Assembly: GCA_011390515.1 (NCBI GenBank)
Contig: JAABSJ010000008.1
Span: forward strand, 1-59,410
Direction of reading: 5' to 3'
DNA from: Oscillatoria sp.
Lineage (GTDB): Bacteria > Cyanobacteriota > Cyanobacteriia > Cyanobacteriales > Laspinemataceae
Length of the DNA stretch: 59,410 nucleotides
Numbering within the stretch: the first letter of the stretch is position 1; each line of letters begins with the position of its first letter. The position numbers were made by a program, and so were the translations under genes. Below the pieces are notes generated by a model. It had not been told where the DNA came from. It did not search any database and worked only from the letters and a program-made list of their open reading frames with translations. Of the stretch, positions 39,901-47,189 are shown one piece after another.

Positions 39901-40067
39901 TGGTTCGCGTTTATGATGCAGCCTGCCAATGTAGTGATGATATGATTTTGGAGTTAATTGAGGAAATTCCCCCTGAGAATGCTCCGCTCGCCCAGGCACT
40001 GGCAGAACTGGCAAATAACTTTCAATTTGAAATGGTAATGGCACTGACGCAACAGGAGAAATCATGA
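33990..40067 (+). CDS. Giant cytoplasmic multi-PAS/GAF hybrid histidine kinase
   Basis: A 2025-residue protein with no membrane segment. Approximate order: receiver (1-125, Asp58); coiled coil; GAF (175-320); PAS (335-455); GAF (470-630); PAS (665-785); GAF (790-935); three PAS (950-1330); GAF (1340-1530); HisKA with His1559; HATPase; receiver with Asp1862; and a C-terminal module also found in the upstream kinase. The last GAF resembles cyanobacteriochrome GAFs (SDRVVVYRC, LWGLLAIYQ) but lacks the Cys-His of the bilin site. With receivers at both ends it can both accept and donate phosphate. It overlaps the next gene by 4 bp (ATGA). Confidence 0.95.
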   Translation: MNSAQPANNILVVDDTPENLRLLTQVLSQQGYVVRPVLEGRSAIAAALMHPPDLILLDILMPQPDGYEVCQLLKADPRTRDIPIIFLTALSDALDKVKAFSLGAVDYITKPFEVIEVIARIENQLRLRSLQQELEAKNHHLEQEIQNRRLAETALVDRAEELRIQNTLLTELATSPDLYQGDLEAAFHELIAAAVNYLDLDRAGVWLYDEQGTKLERFASFEKNLPGVAAVNPELLGDYLSAEAASSKDSLTFVCHYDPENPRDSSPQPWSQGSLGLAPIRQDGQTIGFLETARFTPNRLWTPEEENFIRSLADLAAVILQGAKRQQADRQRQMTEEKFALAFRASPDAIAILSWPECRYLEVNEGFCQQRGYDRAEILGKTAQELNFILHPEAATAIVEQFSQQRTLSNVETPIRTKTGEIKTVLICAEPVDLNGNPGILTFSKDITDRERNRLAIEQQLHRSNLLREITDRIRSEIETQQVFETAAFAIGRAFRVCRCLIHTYQEEPVPMIPVIGEYLSPGHSSLKPRTINLADNPGLERLLSEERAIAYDDVNTEVRLDSANSLHRQITIKSMLSVGIFYQGQANGIISLHQCDRFRQWTAQEVELIEAIAAQLGIAIAQARLLEEEKQARLAFEQQNIQLQREISERRIAQEALRHSEQKYRALVDASQDVIWSIDIRGCYTFINPAVEKIYGYTSSETIGCKLTQFVAPEYRSRERKLLRRLLQEGEPLLQHETRYQRQDGKQIYVLVNAIALRDSEGRIRGATGTTIDITERRQQEEALRAMVEGSAAAAGMEYFHACVRSIANVLQVKYALLAEYSNATQNRARSLAFWLGNRWSEPIEYELPDTPCDVVLKTAKTCYYSRSLQNLFPKDLGLVTLNAQSYLGLPIQTAQGEILGYLAILDDKPMFATAHTESILKLFADRTAAEIQRLKSEQALQQSEQRFRAIFNSMFQLIGLLNPDGTVLELNQTALDFIGLEQAQVVGKPFWELPWWNRSGALQQQLRAAISQASQGEFIRYQVEATGVQGKTLTLDFSLKPVLDEQGRAILLIPEGRDISDRVSAQVQLQQTTERLQYLLSSSPAIIYSAEICGPYRATFMSENVQMILGYEAREFLENPNFWRDRIHPEDRDRLFGKIPNLLSQGTLSAEYRFLHADGSYRWLDDRMRSVADETGNTRECVGYWIDITERKIAQEAFQASQRRYQTLAEASPVGIFHTDAAGNCLYVNQRWCEITGISQVESLGPGWMSTLHPEDRSRVSQECHTASEHQVPFKSEYRFLHPDGKITWVMGQTIAETHPNGTLKGYIGTISDISDRKLAENDLLERSERDRALFTLFQRMRQTLELDQIFAATTQDLRQLLESDRVVVYRCPPEADMTSIWESVGQDWVPLMAAPDGKPPKKQLAVQRLKDAEAALSAWNLTLEALDQRDRQPNPLYPQPSDLPCLVTPDLTQAPLNPEELPHLYRLQVQAYLIVPIFAHNQLWGLLAIYQNSGPRDWKQADVNIAIQIATQLGVALQQAQLLERTQKQAQALQKAAIAADTANRAKSEFLANMSHELRTPLNAILGFSQVMTRDRSLNSQQAEQLRIINRAGEHLLDLINDILEMSKIEAGRTGFHEASFDLWDLLENLKTMLRLKAKSKGLQLDFELDPQVPQFISTDEGKLRQVLLNILGNAIKFTKTGGIFLRVRVASNEGMEPGETVLGDRLQKLFFEIEDTGPGIAAHEMHRLFEPFAQTETGMKSGQGTGLGLPISQKFVELMGGQIQVRSIPNQGTVFCFDLTPGQGEPVKSPQRQAKPRAVALAPNQPEYRILAVDDAFESRLLLITLFSGLGFSVQGAATGREALEIWETWDPHLIWMDMRMPDIDGFEATRRIKATPKGQNTVVIALTASAFEGDRQLVLAAGCNDFIHKPFREELLLSKVGEHIGVRYIYDEPIESDSDNKIQDSTEDSGFILEAQSFQVMPRDWVVRVYDAACQCSDDMILELIEEIPPENAPLAQALAELANNFQFEMVMALTQQEKS

Positions 40068-41212
40068 ATTCAGGACCCCTTGAACATAGCCCCAAAGATA
40101 TTCTGATTGTGGACGATACCCCCATCAATCTCCGAGTCTTGGCTAAGATTCTCAGCGATCGCGGCTATAAAGTCCGCAAAGCCCTCAATGGTCAAATTGC
40201 GCTGACCGCTTGTCAAACCCTTTTGCCCGATGTGATTTTGTTGGATATTATGATGCCGGATATGGATGGCTATGAAGTCTGTCAACGGCTGAAATCTGAC
40301 CCGAAGACTCAGGATATTCCGGTGATTTTTATCAGTGCCCTGGAGGATGAATGGGATAAAGTCAAAGCCTTTAAAAGTGGAGGGTCTGACTATATTACCA
40401 AACCCTTTCAGATTGAAGAGGTCCTCGCCCGCGTTAAACATCACCTGACCATTCAAAAACTCCAATATCAACTCAAAATCCAAAATGCAGAATTGCAATC
40501 CTTAAATGACCAATTGGTGCGGTCTAATCTGGAACTGGAGCAATTTGCTCACGTGGCATCCCAGGATTTACAATCTCCCCTGCAAGTGATTATTGGCAAT
40601 GCGGATTTACTGACCTGGAAATATGAACAGCAACTCGGTCCCGATGGCGATCGCTATCTCACCAATATTATTGAGGCTTCCGGGAGAATGACCCAACTGA
40701 TTCAGGACTTACTCACCTATTCTAAAGTCGGCATTCCCCCCCACCCCCAAAGTTTTGAATCCATTGATTCCAACTTTGTGTTAGAAGAAGCTCTGGCGAA
40801 TTTAAGTGGGGAAATTTCCAAAAGTGAGGCGACTATTACCCATTCCCATCTGCCTACTGTCAGCGGAAATGAGAGTCAATTAATGCAGCTTTTTCAAAAT
40901 ATGATGGCTAACGCGATTAAGTTTAGACTCCCGAATATTTCCCCACAAATTGAGGTTTGCTGTAATCTGAATAATCCGGAAGAATGGCAGTTTGAAATCC
41001 GGGATAATGGCATTGGCATCGACCCTGACGAAGGCGATCGCATCTTTGAGGCATTTTATCGGCTGCATTCCTACGATGAATATCCGGGGACCGGCATTGG
41101 GTTGACCCTCTGCAAAAAAATCGTCGAACGTCACGGGGGAAGACTCTGGTTCGATTCCATTAAGGGGGAGGGAACCTCATTTTATTTTACCCTCCCTGCC
41201 CTAAAATCCTGA
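40064..41212 (+). CDS. Receiver-histidine kinase fusion with altered phospho-acceptor site
   Basis: A 382-residue protein: receiver (1-125; ILIVDDTP, LLDIMMPDMDGYE), coiled coil, phytochrome-type dimerisation domain and HATPase (IRDNGIGIDPDEGD, GTGIGLTLCKKI). In this class the phospho-acceptor lies in a VASHDLQ motif; here the codon is CAG and the sequence is VASQDLQ (Gln167). His163 four residues earlier is the only His nearby. It may therefore not autophosphorylate and could act as a regulated scaffold or pseudokinase. It begins within the stop of the giant kinase, so it is in the same operon. Confidence 0.92.
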   Translation: MNSGPLEHSPKDILIVDDTPINLRVLAKILSDRGYKVRKALNGQIALTACQTLLPDVILLDIMMPDMDGYEVCQRLKSDPKTQDIPVIFISALEDEWDKVKAFKSGGSDYITKPFQIEEVLARVKHHLTIQKLQYQLKIQNAELQSLNDQLVRSNLELEQFAHVASQDLQSPLQVIIGNADLLTWKYEQQLGPDGDRYLTNIIEASGRMTQLIQDLLTYSKVGIPPHPQSFESIDSNFVLEEALANLSGEISKSEATITHSHLPTVSGNESQLMQLFQNMMANAIKFRLPNISPQIEVCCNLNNPEEWQFEIRDNGIGIDPDEGDRIFEAFYRLHSYDEYPGTGIGLTLCKKIVERHGGRLWFDSIKGEGTSFYFTLPALKS

Positions 41213-41480
41213 ACCGGCAAGGATGATTGACCGGGATCCATCGGTCATGGCTCTCATCCCTCTGTTGATTGACTATTCCAGTTATCCCCTTTAACCCTTT
41301 ACGAAAGATGACTTCTTAAGTTGATCACCTAGACCCATCAATAGTTTTAAAATGGGGAGATAGCCAGCATGAAAACAACAACAACATTCAGGGGTATCCT
41401 ATCACCGGCTCAATCTATCCCAGTTCCCGTCAATCCCAAGGGCATTAACCAATCTGCATCCGCGCTAAACCGGCTCAGTT

Positions 41481-42602
41481 ATGGGCATTTTTAATCATCA
41501 CAGGGATGCACAAATTATGATTGAAGGATTAGAAACCCCATGCAAAGGAAACATTCTCCTCGTGGATGACACCCCGGATAATTTGCGGGTCTTATCCTCT
41601 ATTTTGACGAAACATGGCTATTATCTTCGCAAAGCCTTGAATGGAGAAATGGCGATTACTGCGGCCCATGCCTTAATCCCGGACTTAATTCTCCTGGATA
41701 TTAATATGCCCTCCATGAATGGATATGAAGTTTGTCTCGCTTTAAAAGAATCAGAAAAAACCCGAAATATTCCGATTATTTTCATCAGTGTTTTAGATAA
41801 TGTTTGGGATAAAGTTAAAGCATTTAAAGTGGGCGGAATCGATTATATTACTAAACCGTTCCAGCTAGAAGAAGTCATTGCTCGCATCGAAAATCAACTG
41901 AAGATTCAACGACTACAAGACCAACTCCATGAACAAAATCGCCTTTTAGAAGAACAAAATCACCTGCTTTTACAGGAAATAAACAATCGGAAAAAAGCTG
42001 AAAATGCCTTAAAAAAAGCTAATCAAAAACTACAGAAGCTGGCCTGTATTGATGGGTTAACTCAAGTTTCAAACCGCCGTAAATTTGATGAACATCTCAA
42101 ACAAGAATGGATCCGTTTAGGGCGACAACATCATCCTTTGTCCTTAATTTTATGCGATATTGACTATTTTAAAGCCTATAATGATACTTATGGTCATCCC
42201 GCTGGAGATGAGTGTTTAAAACAGGTGGCCCAAGCCATTTGTCACGCGGTTAAACGTCCGGCTGATTTAGTTGCGCGCTATGGCGGAGAAGAATTTGCCG
42301 CCATCCTTCCCCAGACCCATTCCAAGGGTGCCTTGTCCGTCGCCCGCAACATTCAGCGGGAAATCCAGCAGCTAGATATTAAACATTGTGCCTCTGATGT
42401 CTGCGATATTGTGACAATCAGTCTGGGAATTTGTACTATGATCCCCACCGGAGAAGAGTCCCTCGATACCCTGATTTTAAGCGCTGACAAAGCCCTCTAT
42501 CAAGCCAAACAAACCGGCAGGAATTGCTATTGTACTTATCTCACCCAACCTCAAGGTGAAGCCTTTAAATGTGGAAATGATCAATGTGAATTATTTGAAT
42601 AA
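41481..42602 (+). CDS. Response regulator-diguanylate cyclase (REC-GGDEF)
   Basis: A 373-residue protein: receiver about 20-140 (LLVDDTPDNLRVL, LLDINMPSMNGYE), a coiled-coil linker, and a GGDEF domain with the active RYGGEEF signature. The inhibitory site RPAD lies five residues before the signature, so feedback inhibition by cyclic-di-GMP is likely. A second in-frame ATG at 41517 would remove 12 residues. It is the only protein in the cluster with an enzymatic output, so it is the likely effector of the upstream kinases. Confidence 0.94.
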   Translation: MGIFNHHRDAQIMIEGLETPCKGNILLVDDTPDNLRVLSSILTKHGYYLRKALNGEMAITAAHALIPDLILLDINMPSMNGYEVCLALKESEKTRNIPIIFISVLDNVWDKVKAFKVGGIDYITKPFQLEEVIARIENQLKIQRLQDQLHEQNRLLEEQNHLLLQEINNRKKAENALKKANQKLQKLACIDGLTQVSNRRKFDEHLKQEWIRLGRQHHPLSLILCDIDYFKAYNDTYGHPAGDECLKQVAQAICHAVKRPADLVARYGGEEFAAILPQTHSKGALSVARNIQREIQQLDIKHCASDVCDIVTISLGICTMIPTGEESLDTLILSADKALYQAKQTGRNCYCTYLTQPQGEAFKCGNDQCELFE

Positions 42603-42654
42603 ACATCAGAAGAGGGCGTGATTTTATGATATGTTCATGAGATTGGGAAAACCA

Positions 42655-42725
42655 TAAGCCCGGTAATACTCCGTTGGTGCGGGCCTTACAGAGAGGGGGC
42701 AATCAATGTTGTGGTCTACCCTCTC
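42655..42725 (+). promoter_or_regulatory. Tandem hairpins before the REC-kinase gene
   Basis: TAAGCCCG/CGGGCCTTA (42655-42688) and GAGAGGG/CCCTCTC (42691-42725) form two consecutive hairpins between the diguanylate cyclase and the next kinase. The second is followed by GTTTAATAG, so it may terminate or attenuate. Confidence 0.4.
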
Positions 42726-42838
42726 GTTTAATAGTTAGGGATTTGCCATAATTTCCTCGACAAACTCTTTAAAGTTTGATAAACTAAAGCGCATCAAGCT
42801 TTTCAATTTTTATTGACTGACCGAGCCTTTATAATCTG

Positions 42839-44179
42839 ATGAATAAAAATAACACAAGCCCCGAACCTTCAGATATTCTGATTGTTGACGATACCCCAGC
42901 TAATCTCCGGCTTTTGTCCATCATTCTCACCAAAAAAGGTTATCGGGTTCGGAAAGCCCTCACCCCTCATCTGGCACTCAATGCTGTAAAGCTCAGTTTA
43001 CCTCACCTGATTTTGCTGGATATTAATATGCCAGAAATGAATGGGTATCAGGTCTGTTCCAAGCTCAAGGCCAATCCCAAGACTCGGGAAGTTCCGATTA
43101 TTTTTATTAGTGCCCTGGATGATGTTTTTGATAAAATTAAAGCCTTTGAGGTCGGGGGAAATGATTATATTACTAAACCCTTTCAAGAAGCCGAAGTTTT
43201 AGTACGGGTGGAGCATCAATTAAAAGTGCGATCGCTCCAAATGGAACTTGTGGACAAAAATCGGGTATTAGAACAAACTTTAATGGAACTGAAACAGGTT
43301 CAAAATCACATTATTCAAAATGAAAAAATGGTCAGCCTCGGGCAATTGGTGGCCGGAGTTTGCCATGAAATCAACAATCCCGTTAATTTTATTTATGGGA
43401 ATCTGATTTATGTCAAAACTTATGTCAAGCAATTATTAGGCTTGCTCTACGAGTATCGTCAGGCGTTAGGCTCTATTCCCCCGAAAATTAAACAAGTTGA
43501 AGAAGAAATAGAGTTAGAATTTATAGTTGAAGATTTCCCCAAATTGGTCCTTTCCATGCAAGGGGGATCCGAACGGATCCGCACCATTGTAGAATCTCTC
43601 CGCAATTTCTCCAGACTGGATGAAGCGGAACTCAAATCAGTGGATCTCCATGAAGGATTGGAGAGCACGTTAATGATGTTAGGGTATCGCCTGGAACCAA
43701 GTGGCGATCGCCCCGGAATTACCATCATCAAAAACTATGCTCAACTCCCCCTCGTCCGTTGCTATGCCGCTCAACTCAATCAAGTCTTTATGAATCTGCT
43801 CACCAATGCGATCGATGCCTTAGAATCAACATCTCGCCATCCCCACTCCCTGCCAAATAGCCAGGACCAGGGCGCGATCGCCCCTGAACCTCCTTCCCCC
43901 ACCATCTGGATTAACAGCGCACAACCCACAGAAAACACCGTCACCATCTCCATCGCCGATAATGGTCCGGGAATGACCCCAGAATTACAACAACAAGCCT
44001 TTGACCCATTTTTTACCACCAAAGAAGTCGGATATGGCACCGGATTAGGATTATCCATTTCTTACCAAATTGTCGTAGAAGGACATGGGGGAACCCTCAA
44101 TTGTCAGAGTTTGCCCGGAAGGGGAACCACTTTTACCCTCGGACTCCCCATTCAATGTCGCCAAAACCCCGAAAAATAG
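42839..44179 (+). CDS. Receiver-histidine kinase fusion
   Basis: A 446-residue protein: receiver (about 10-130; ILIVDDTPANLRLL, LLDINMPEMNGYQ), coiled coil, and a kinase core with His176 in CHEINNPVNFI, the HisKA type common in cyanobacteria, then HATPase with NLLTNAID, DNGPGMTPEL and GTGLGLSISYQI. Unlike the fusion at 40064 its phospho-acceptor is intact. It probably receives phosphate at its receiver and controls another regulator not in this window. A hairpin (44212-44242) lies downstream. Confidence 0.94.
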   Translation: MNKNNTSPEPSDILIVDDTPANLRLLSIILTKKGYRVRKALTPHLALNAVKLSLPHLILLDINMPEMNGYQVCSKLKANPKTREVPIIFISALDDVFDKIKAFEVGGNDYITKPFQEAEVLVRVEHQLKVRSLQMELVDKNRVLEQTLMELKQVQNHIIQNEKMVSLGQLVAGVCHEINNPVNFIYGNLIYVKTYVKQLLGLLYEYRQALGSIPPKIKQVEEEIELEFIVEDFPKLVLSMQGGSERIRTIVESLRNFSRLDEAELKSVDLHEGLESTLMMLGYRLEPSGDRPGITIIKNYAQLPLVRCYAAQLNQVFMNLLTNAIDALESTSRHPHSLPNSQDQGAIAPEPPSPTIWINSAQPTENTVTISIADNGPGMTPELQQQAFDPFFTTKEVGYGTGLGLSISYQIVVEGHGGTLNCQSLPGRGTTFTLGLPIQCRQNPEK

Positions 44180-44211
44180 CACGGATACCTCCCCCTGACA
44201 ACAATAGCTTC

Positions 44212-44242
44212 CCTCGTGACGCGCTTCAGCCACGTCACGAGG
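44212..44242. other. Perfect 9-bp hairpin between the kinase gene and sdhB
   Basis: CCTCGTGAC and GTCACGAGG pair across a 13-nt loop. No T-run follows, so termination is uncertain; it may also lie at the start of the sdhB leader. Confidence 0.4.
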
Positions 44243-44338
44243 ACCCCGGGAGAAAAAATCTCCGATCCTGATCCTGTGCAAATCAGCGTACAATATATAA
44301 TCGAAGCAGTTCCCCCACGGGATTGGGTAGCCATCATC

Positions 44339-45457
44339 ATGCAAGTTTTATTTAAAATCGTTCGCCAAAGCCAAAATACTGGCCCTCGGATCCAGACCTA
44401 TCAACTCGATGTAGAACCGGGGAATACCATCCTCGATTGTCTGAATCGGATTAAATGGGAGCAAGACGGAACCCTCGCCTTTCGTAAAAATTGCCGCAAT
44501 ACCATCTGCGGCAGTTGCTCAATGCGGATTAATGGCCGTTCCGCCCTCGCCTGTAAAGAGAATATCGGCGCTGAAATCGCCCGATTGAACCAAATCTCAG
44601 AACAAAGCACCGAAACCGAGTCCGTCACCCGGGATCGCGAAAAAACTGAAAACTCGGCACTCAATGCCTTACCCGGTGCACCCCCAAGGGCGACTGCACC
44701 GGGCGCAATTCCAGAAATTACCATTGCGCCAATGGGAAATATGCCCGTTGTCAAGGATTTGGTCGTGGATATGCAGCGGTTTTGGAACAATCTTGAAGCT
44801 GTTGATCCCTATGTGAGTAATAGTGCCAGAAAAATTCCCGAACGAGAATTTCTCCAAACTCCCGAGGAGCGATCGCGCCTAGAAGAAAGTGGCAATTGTA
44901 TCCTCTGCGGTGCCTGTTATTCTGAATGCAACGCCGTGGAAGTTAACCCGAACTTTGTCGGTCCCCATGCCCTCGCTAAAGCCTATCGCATGGTGGAAGA
45001 CGATCGCGACGACCAAACCGAATCCCGCTTACAAAACTATAACCAAGCGAACTCCGGAGTCTGGAGTTGCACCCGCTGCTTTTACTGTAATTCCGTTTGT
45101 CCAATGGGCGTCGAACCCCTGGATAAAATCGGTAAAATTAAGGACGAAATTCTCGAACGCAACGATGCCCAAGCCAGTCGTCCCATTCGTCATCGCAAAG
45201 TCTTAATTGATTTAGTCAAAAAAGGCGGCTGGGTCGATGAACGCAAATTTGCCGTGATGGTCGTTGGTAATTTCTTCCGGGATATCAAAGGATTATTAAG
45301 CCTGGGTCCGGTGGGATTCCAGTCGATTAAACGAGGCAAAATGCCCTTAACCTTTGAACCCTCTGAAGGCACTGACGAAGTGCGATCGCTGATTGAATCC
45401 GTTCAAGAACTCGAATCTCAATCCTCAAAAGCTCCTAAAAAAAACCTGAATGACTGA
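44339..45457 (+). CDS. sdhB: Succinate dehydrogenase/fumarate reductase iron-sulfur subunit
   Basis: A 372-residue SdhB. The N-terminal ferredoxin-like domain binds [2Fe-2S] (CRNTICGSCSMRINGR...ALAC), and the C-terminal domain holds CILCGACYSEC and SCTRCFYCNSVCP for the other clusters. Between them is an extra Ser/Thr/Pro/Ala-rich linker of about 35 residues (from SEQSTETES to ATAPGA) that looks like an insertion. It passes electrons from SdhA to the quinone pool. I place the start at ATG 44339, where the ferredoxin fold begins; the frame is open 123 bp further upstream. sdhA is not adjacent. Its 3' end overlaps the next gene by 8 bp. Confidence 0.93.
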   Translation: MQVLFKIVRQSQNTGPRIQTYQLDVEPGNTILDCLNRIKWEQDGTLAFRKNCRNTICGSCSMRINGRSALACKENIGAEIARLNQISEQSTETESVTRDREKTENSALNALPGAPPRATAPGAIPEITIAPMGNMPVVKDLVVDMQRFWNNLEAVDPYVSNSARKIPEREFLQTPEERSRLEESGNCILCGACYSECNAVEVNPNFVGPHALAKAYRMVEDDRDDQTESRLQNYNQANSGVWSCTRCFYCNSVCPMGVEPLDKIGKIKDEILERNDAQASRPIRHRKVLIDLVKKGGWVDERKFAVMVVGNFFRDIKGLLSLGPVGFQSIKRGKMPLTFEPSEGTDEVRSLIESVQELESQSSKAPKKNLND

Positions 45458-45644
45458 GCCAAAAACAACCCCAACTCAACCCCCCGTTGTTCAAGATTTA
45501 CCCGCCGAACCTGAACCGGCCTTTGGATGGACTGAATATGCGGAACGCATCAATGGCAGAGTTGCCATGATTGCCTTTATCGCCTTGCTCTTACTGGAAG
45601 CATTCACCCATCAAGACCTATTTACCTGGTTAGGATTGCGGTAA
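45450..45644 (+). CDS. High-light-inducible protein (HLIP, chlorophyll a/b-binding family)
   Basis: A 64-residue protein with one membrane helix carrying the signature ERINGRVAMIAFIALLLLEA, in which Glu, Asn and Arg are chlorophyll ligands or ion-pair residues in HLIPs. The N terminus is Pro/Thr-rich and disordered. HLIPs bind chlorophyll and carotenoid in thylakoids for photoprotection or photosystem assembly. It overlaps sdhB by 8 bp, so it is probably translated from the same mRNA. Confidence 0.9.
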   Translation: MTEPKTTPTQPPVVQDLPAEPEPAFGWTEYAERINGRVAMIAFIALLLLEAFTHQDLFTWLGLR

Positions 45645-45656
45645 TTTCATCCTCAT

Positions 45657-45822
45657 GTTCGTAGTAACGACTTCAGTCGTTTCTTTCTTCAGTTCGTAGT
45701 AACGACTTCAGTCGTTTCTTTCTTCAGTTCGTAGTAACGACTTCAGTCGTTTCTTTCTTCAGTTCGTAGTAACGACTTCAGTCGTTCTCCCCGTTTGTAG
45801 TAACGACTTCAGTCGTTCTCCC
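45657..45822. repeat. Tandem hairpin repeats, forward block
   Basis: Four exact-spaced 35-bp units starting at 45657, 45692, 45727 and 45762, then a diverged fifth at 45793. Each contains AACGACTTCAGTCGTT, a 7-bp stem with a 2-nt loop. The same hairpin forms the 33-bp array at 59148-59410. Confidence 0.9.
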
Positions 45823-45825
45823 GGA

Positions 45826-45897
45826 CAAGAAACCGGGTTTCTGACCCAGATTTGTTGCTAATCGCGATAAATTCTGTAAAGAAACCCGGTTTCTAAC
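45826..45897. repeat. Inverted AGAAACCGGGTTTCT pair at the centre of the array
   Basis: AGAAACCGGGTTTCT (about 45829) and AGAAACCCGGTTTCT (about 45884) face each other about 40 bp apart, between the forward and inverted hairpin blocks. Confidence 0.7.
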
Positions 45898-45902
45898 CTC
45901 TA

Positions 45903-46090
45903 CGAACTGAAGAGAAGAGAACGACTGAAGTCGTTACTACGAACATGAGGAAGAGAACGCCTGAAGTCGTTATTACGAACTGAAGAGAAGAGAACGACTG
46001 AAGTCGTTACTACGAACATGAGGAAGAGAACGCCTGAAGTCGTTATTACGAACTAAGATAAGAGAACGACTGAAGTCGTTATTACGAACT
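45903..46090. repeat. Tandem hairpin repeats, inverted block
   Basis: Five copies of the hairpin in reverse orientation (AACGACTGAAGTCGTTACTACGAA-type units, some with ACGCC variants). The last copy ends only about 2 bp before the ATG of the following gene. Confidence 0.9.
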
Positions 46091-46091
46091 T

Positions 46092-47189
46092 ATGAAAATT
46101 CAGATTGAAACTTTTACGGTTCATAAACGATTTGCTCTGACTATTAGTCGGGGAACGACGGCTGAAAGTACGAATGTTTTAGTTAAGGTAGAAGCGGAAG
46201 GGATAACTGGATGGGGGGAAGCATCGCCGTTTTCTGCTGGGGGTACGCCTCAAAGGACCTCGGAAATTGTGGCGGCGTTACAGAATGTTGCCCCCCAATT
46301 GGAGAGGTTTAGTCCTTTCGATCGCCAGGAAATAGAAGCGTTTTTGATGACTCTCACAAAGGCGGGTAACTTTCCCTCGGCGGCGCAAGCGGGGTTAGAT
46401 ACGGCGTTACAGGATTGGTTGGGAAAAAAAGTCGGACTTCCGTTATGGCAATTGTGGGGACTCGATCGCAATCGGATTGTGCCCACCTCCCTCACCATTG
46501 GTATTAGTAGTCCCGATGCGGCCAAAACCCGGGTCCGACATTGGTTTAATTTAGACTCAGGCAGTCCCGAAACGGAGGCAGTCACCCACGGTTGTGCGAT
46601 TAAGGTGAAATTGGGGAGTCCTGCTGGAATTGCTGCCGATCGCGCTATGTTTTTGGCGGTCCAAGAGGAAGCCCCACCGGGTTCCGGGTTTAGCATTGAT
46701 GCCAATGGCGGATGGACCCTAGAGGATGCAGTCGCCATGAGTCACTGGTTGAGCTCTCGGGGGGTGAAATATTTAGAACAACCCCTCCCAGTGGCAGCAC
46801 AAGAGGAATTACGGCACCTCTATCGGGACTCTCCGTTACCGATTTTCGTGGATGAAAGCTGCTTTACCCGGGCGGATATTATCCCCTTAGCCGATCGCGT
46901 TCATGGAATTAATATTAAACTGATGAAATGTGGGGGATTAACAGAAGCCATGCGGATGATTCACACCGCCCATGCCTGCGGATTGCAGGTGATGTTTGGG
47001 TGTTATTCCGATAGTGTGGTGGCGAATACCGCCCTGTCTCACCTCTCACCGTTAGCGGATTATCTGGATTTAGATAGTCATCTGAATTTAATTGACGATC
47101 CGTTTACCGGGGCGATCGTCCAGGAAGGACGGTTGCTGCCGAATGATTTACCGGGTTTAGGAGTACAACGTCGTGCGTATAACAGCTAA
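46092..47189 (+). CDS. Enolase-superfamily racemase/epimerase (dipeptide epimerase or DgcA-like)
   Basis: A 365-residue enolase-superfamily protein: N-terminal capping domain, then a TIM barrel with catalytic Lys in AIKVKLG, metal ligands Asp in SIDANGGW, Glu in YLEQPLP and Asp in IFVDESCF, and the second Lys in INIKLMKCGG. Simple annotation is L-Ala-D/L-Glu epimerase of murein peptide recycling. The overlap (17 bp) with a DUF1611 gene instead suggests the N-acetyl-glutamate racemase DgcA. No Shine-Dalgarno is visible: the repeat array ends about 2 bp before the ATG. Confidence 0.85.
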   Translation: MKIQIETFTVHKRFALTISRGTTAESTNVLVKVEAEGITGWGEASPFSAGGTPQRTSEIVAALQNVAPQLERFSPFDRQEIEAFLMTLTKAGNFPSAAQAGLDTALQDWLGKKVGLPLWQLWGLDRNRIVPTSLTIGISSPDAAKTRVRHWFNLDSGSPETEAVTHGCAIKVKLGSPAGIAADRAMFLAVQEEAPPGSGFSIDANGGWTLEDAVAMSHWLSSRGVKYLEQPLPVAAQEELRHLYRDSPLPIFVDESCFTRADIIPLADRVHGINIKLMKCGGLTEAMRMIHTAHACGLQVMFGCYSDSVVANTALSHLSPLADYLDLDSHLNLIDDPFTGAIVQEGRLLPNDLPGLGVQRRAYNS

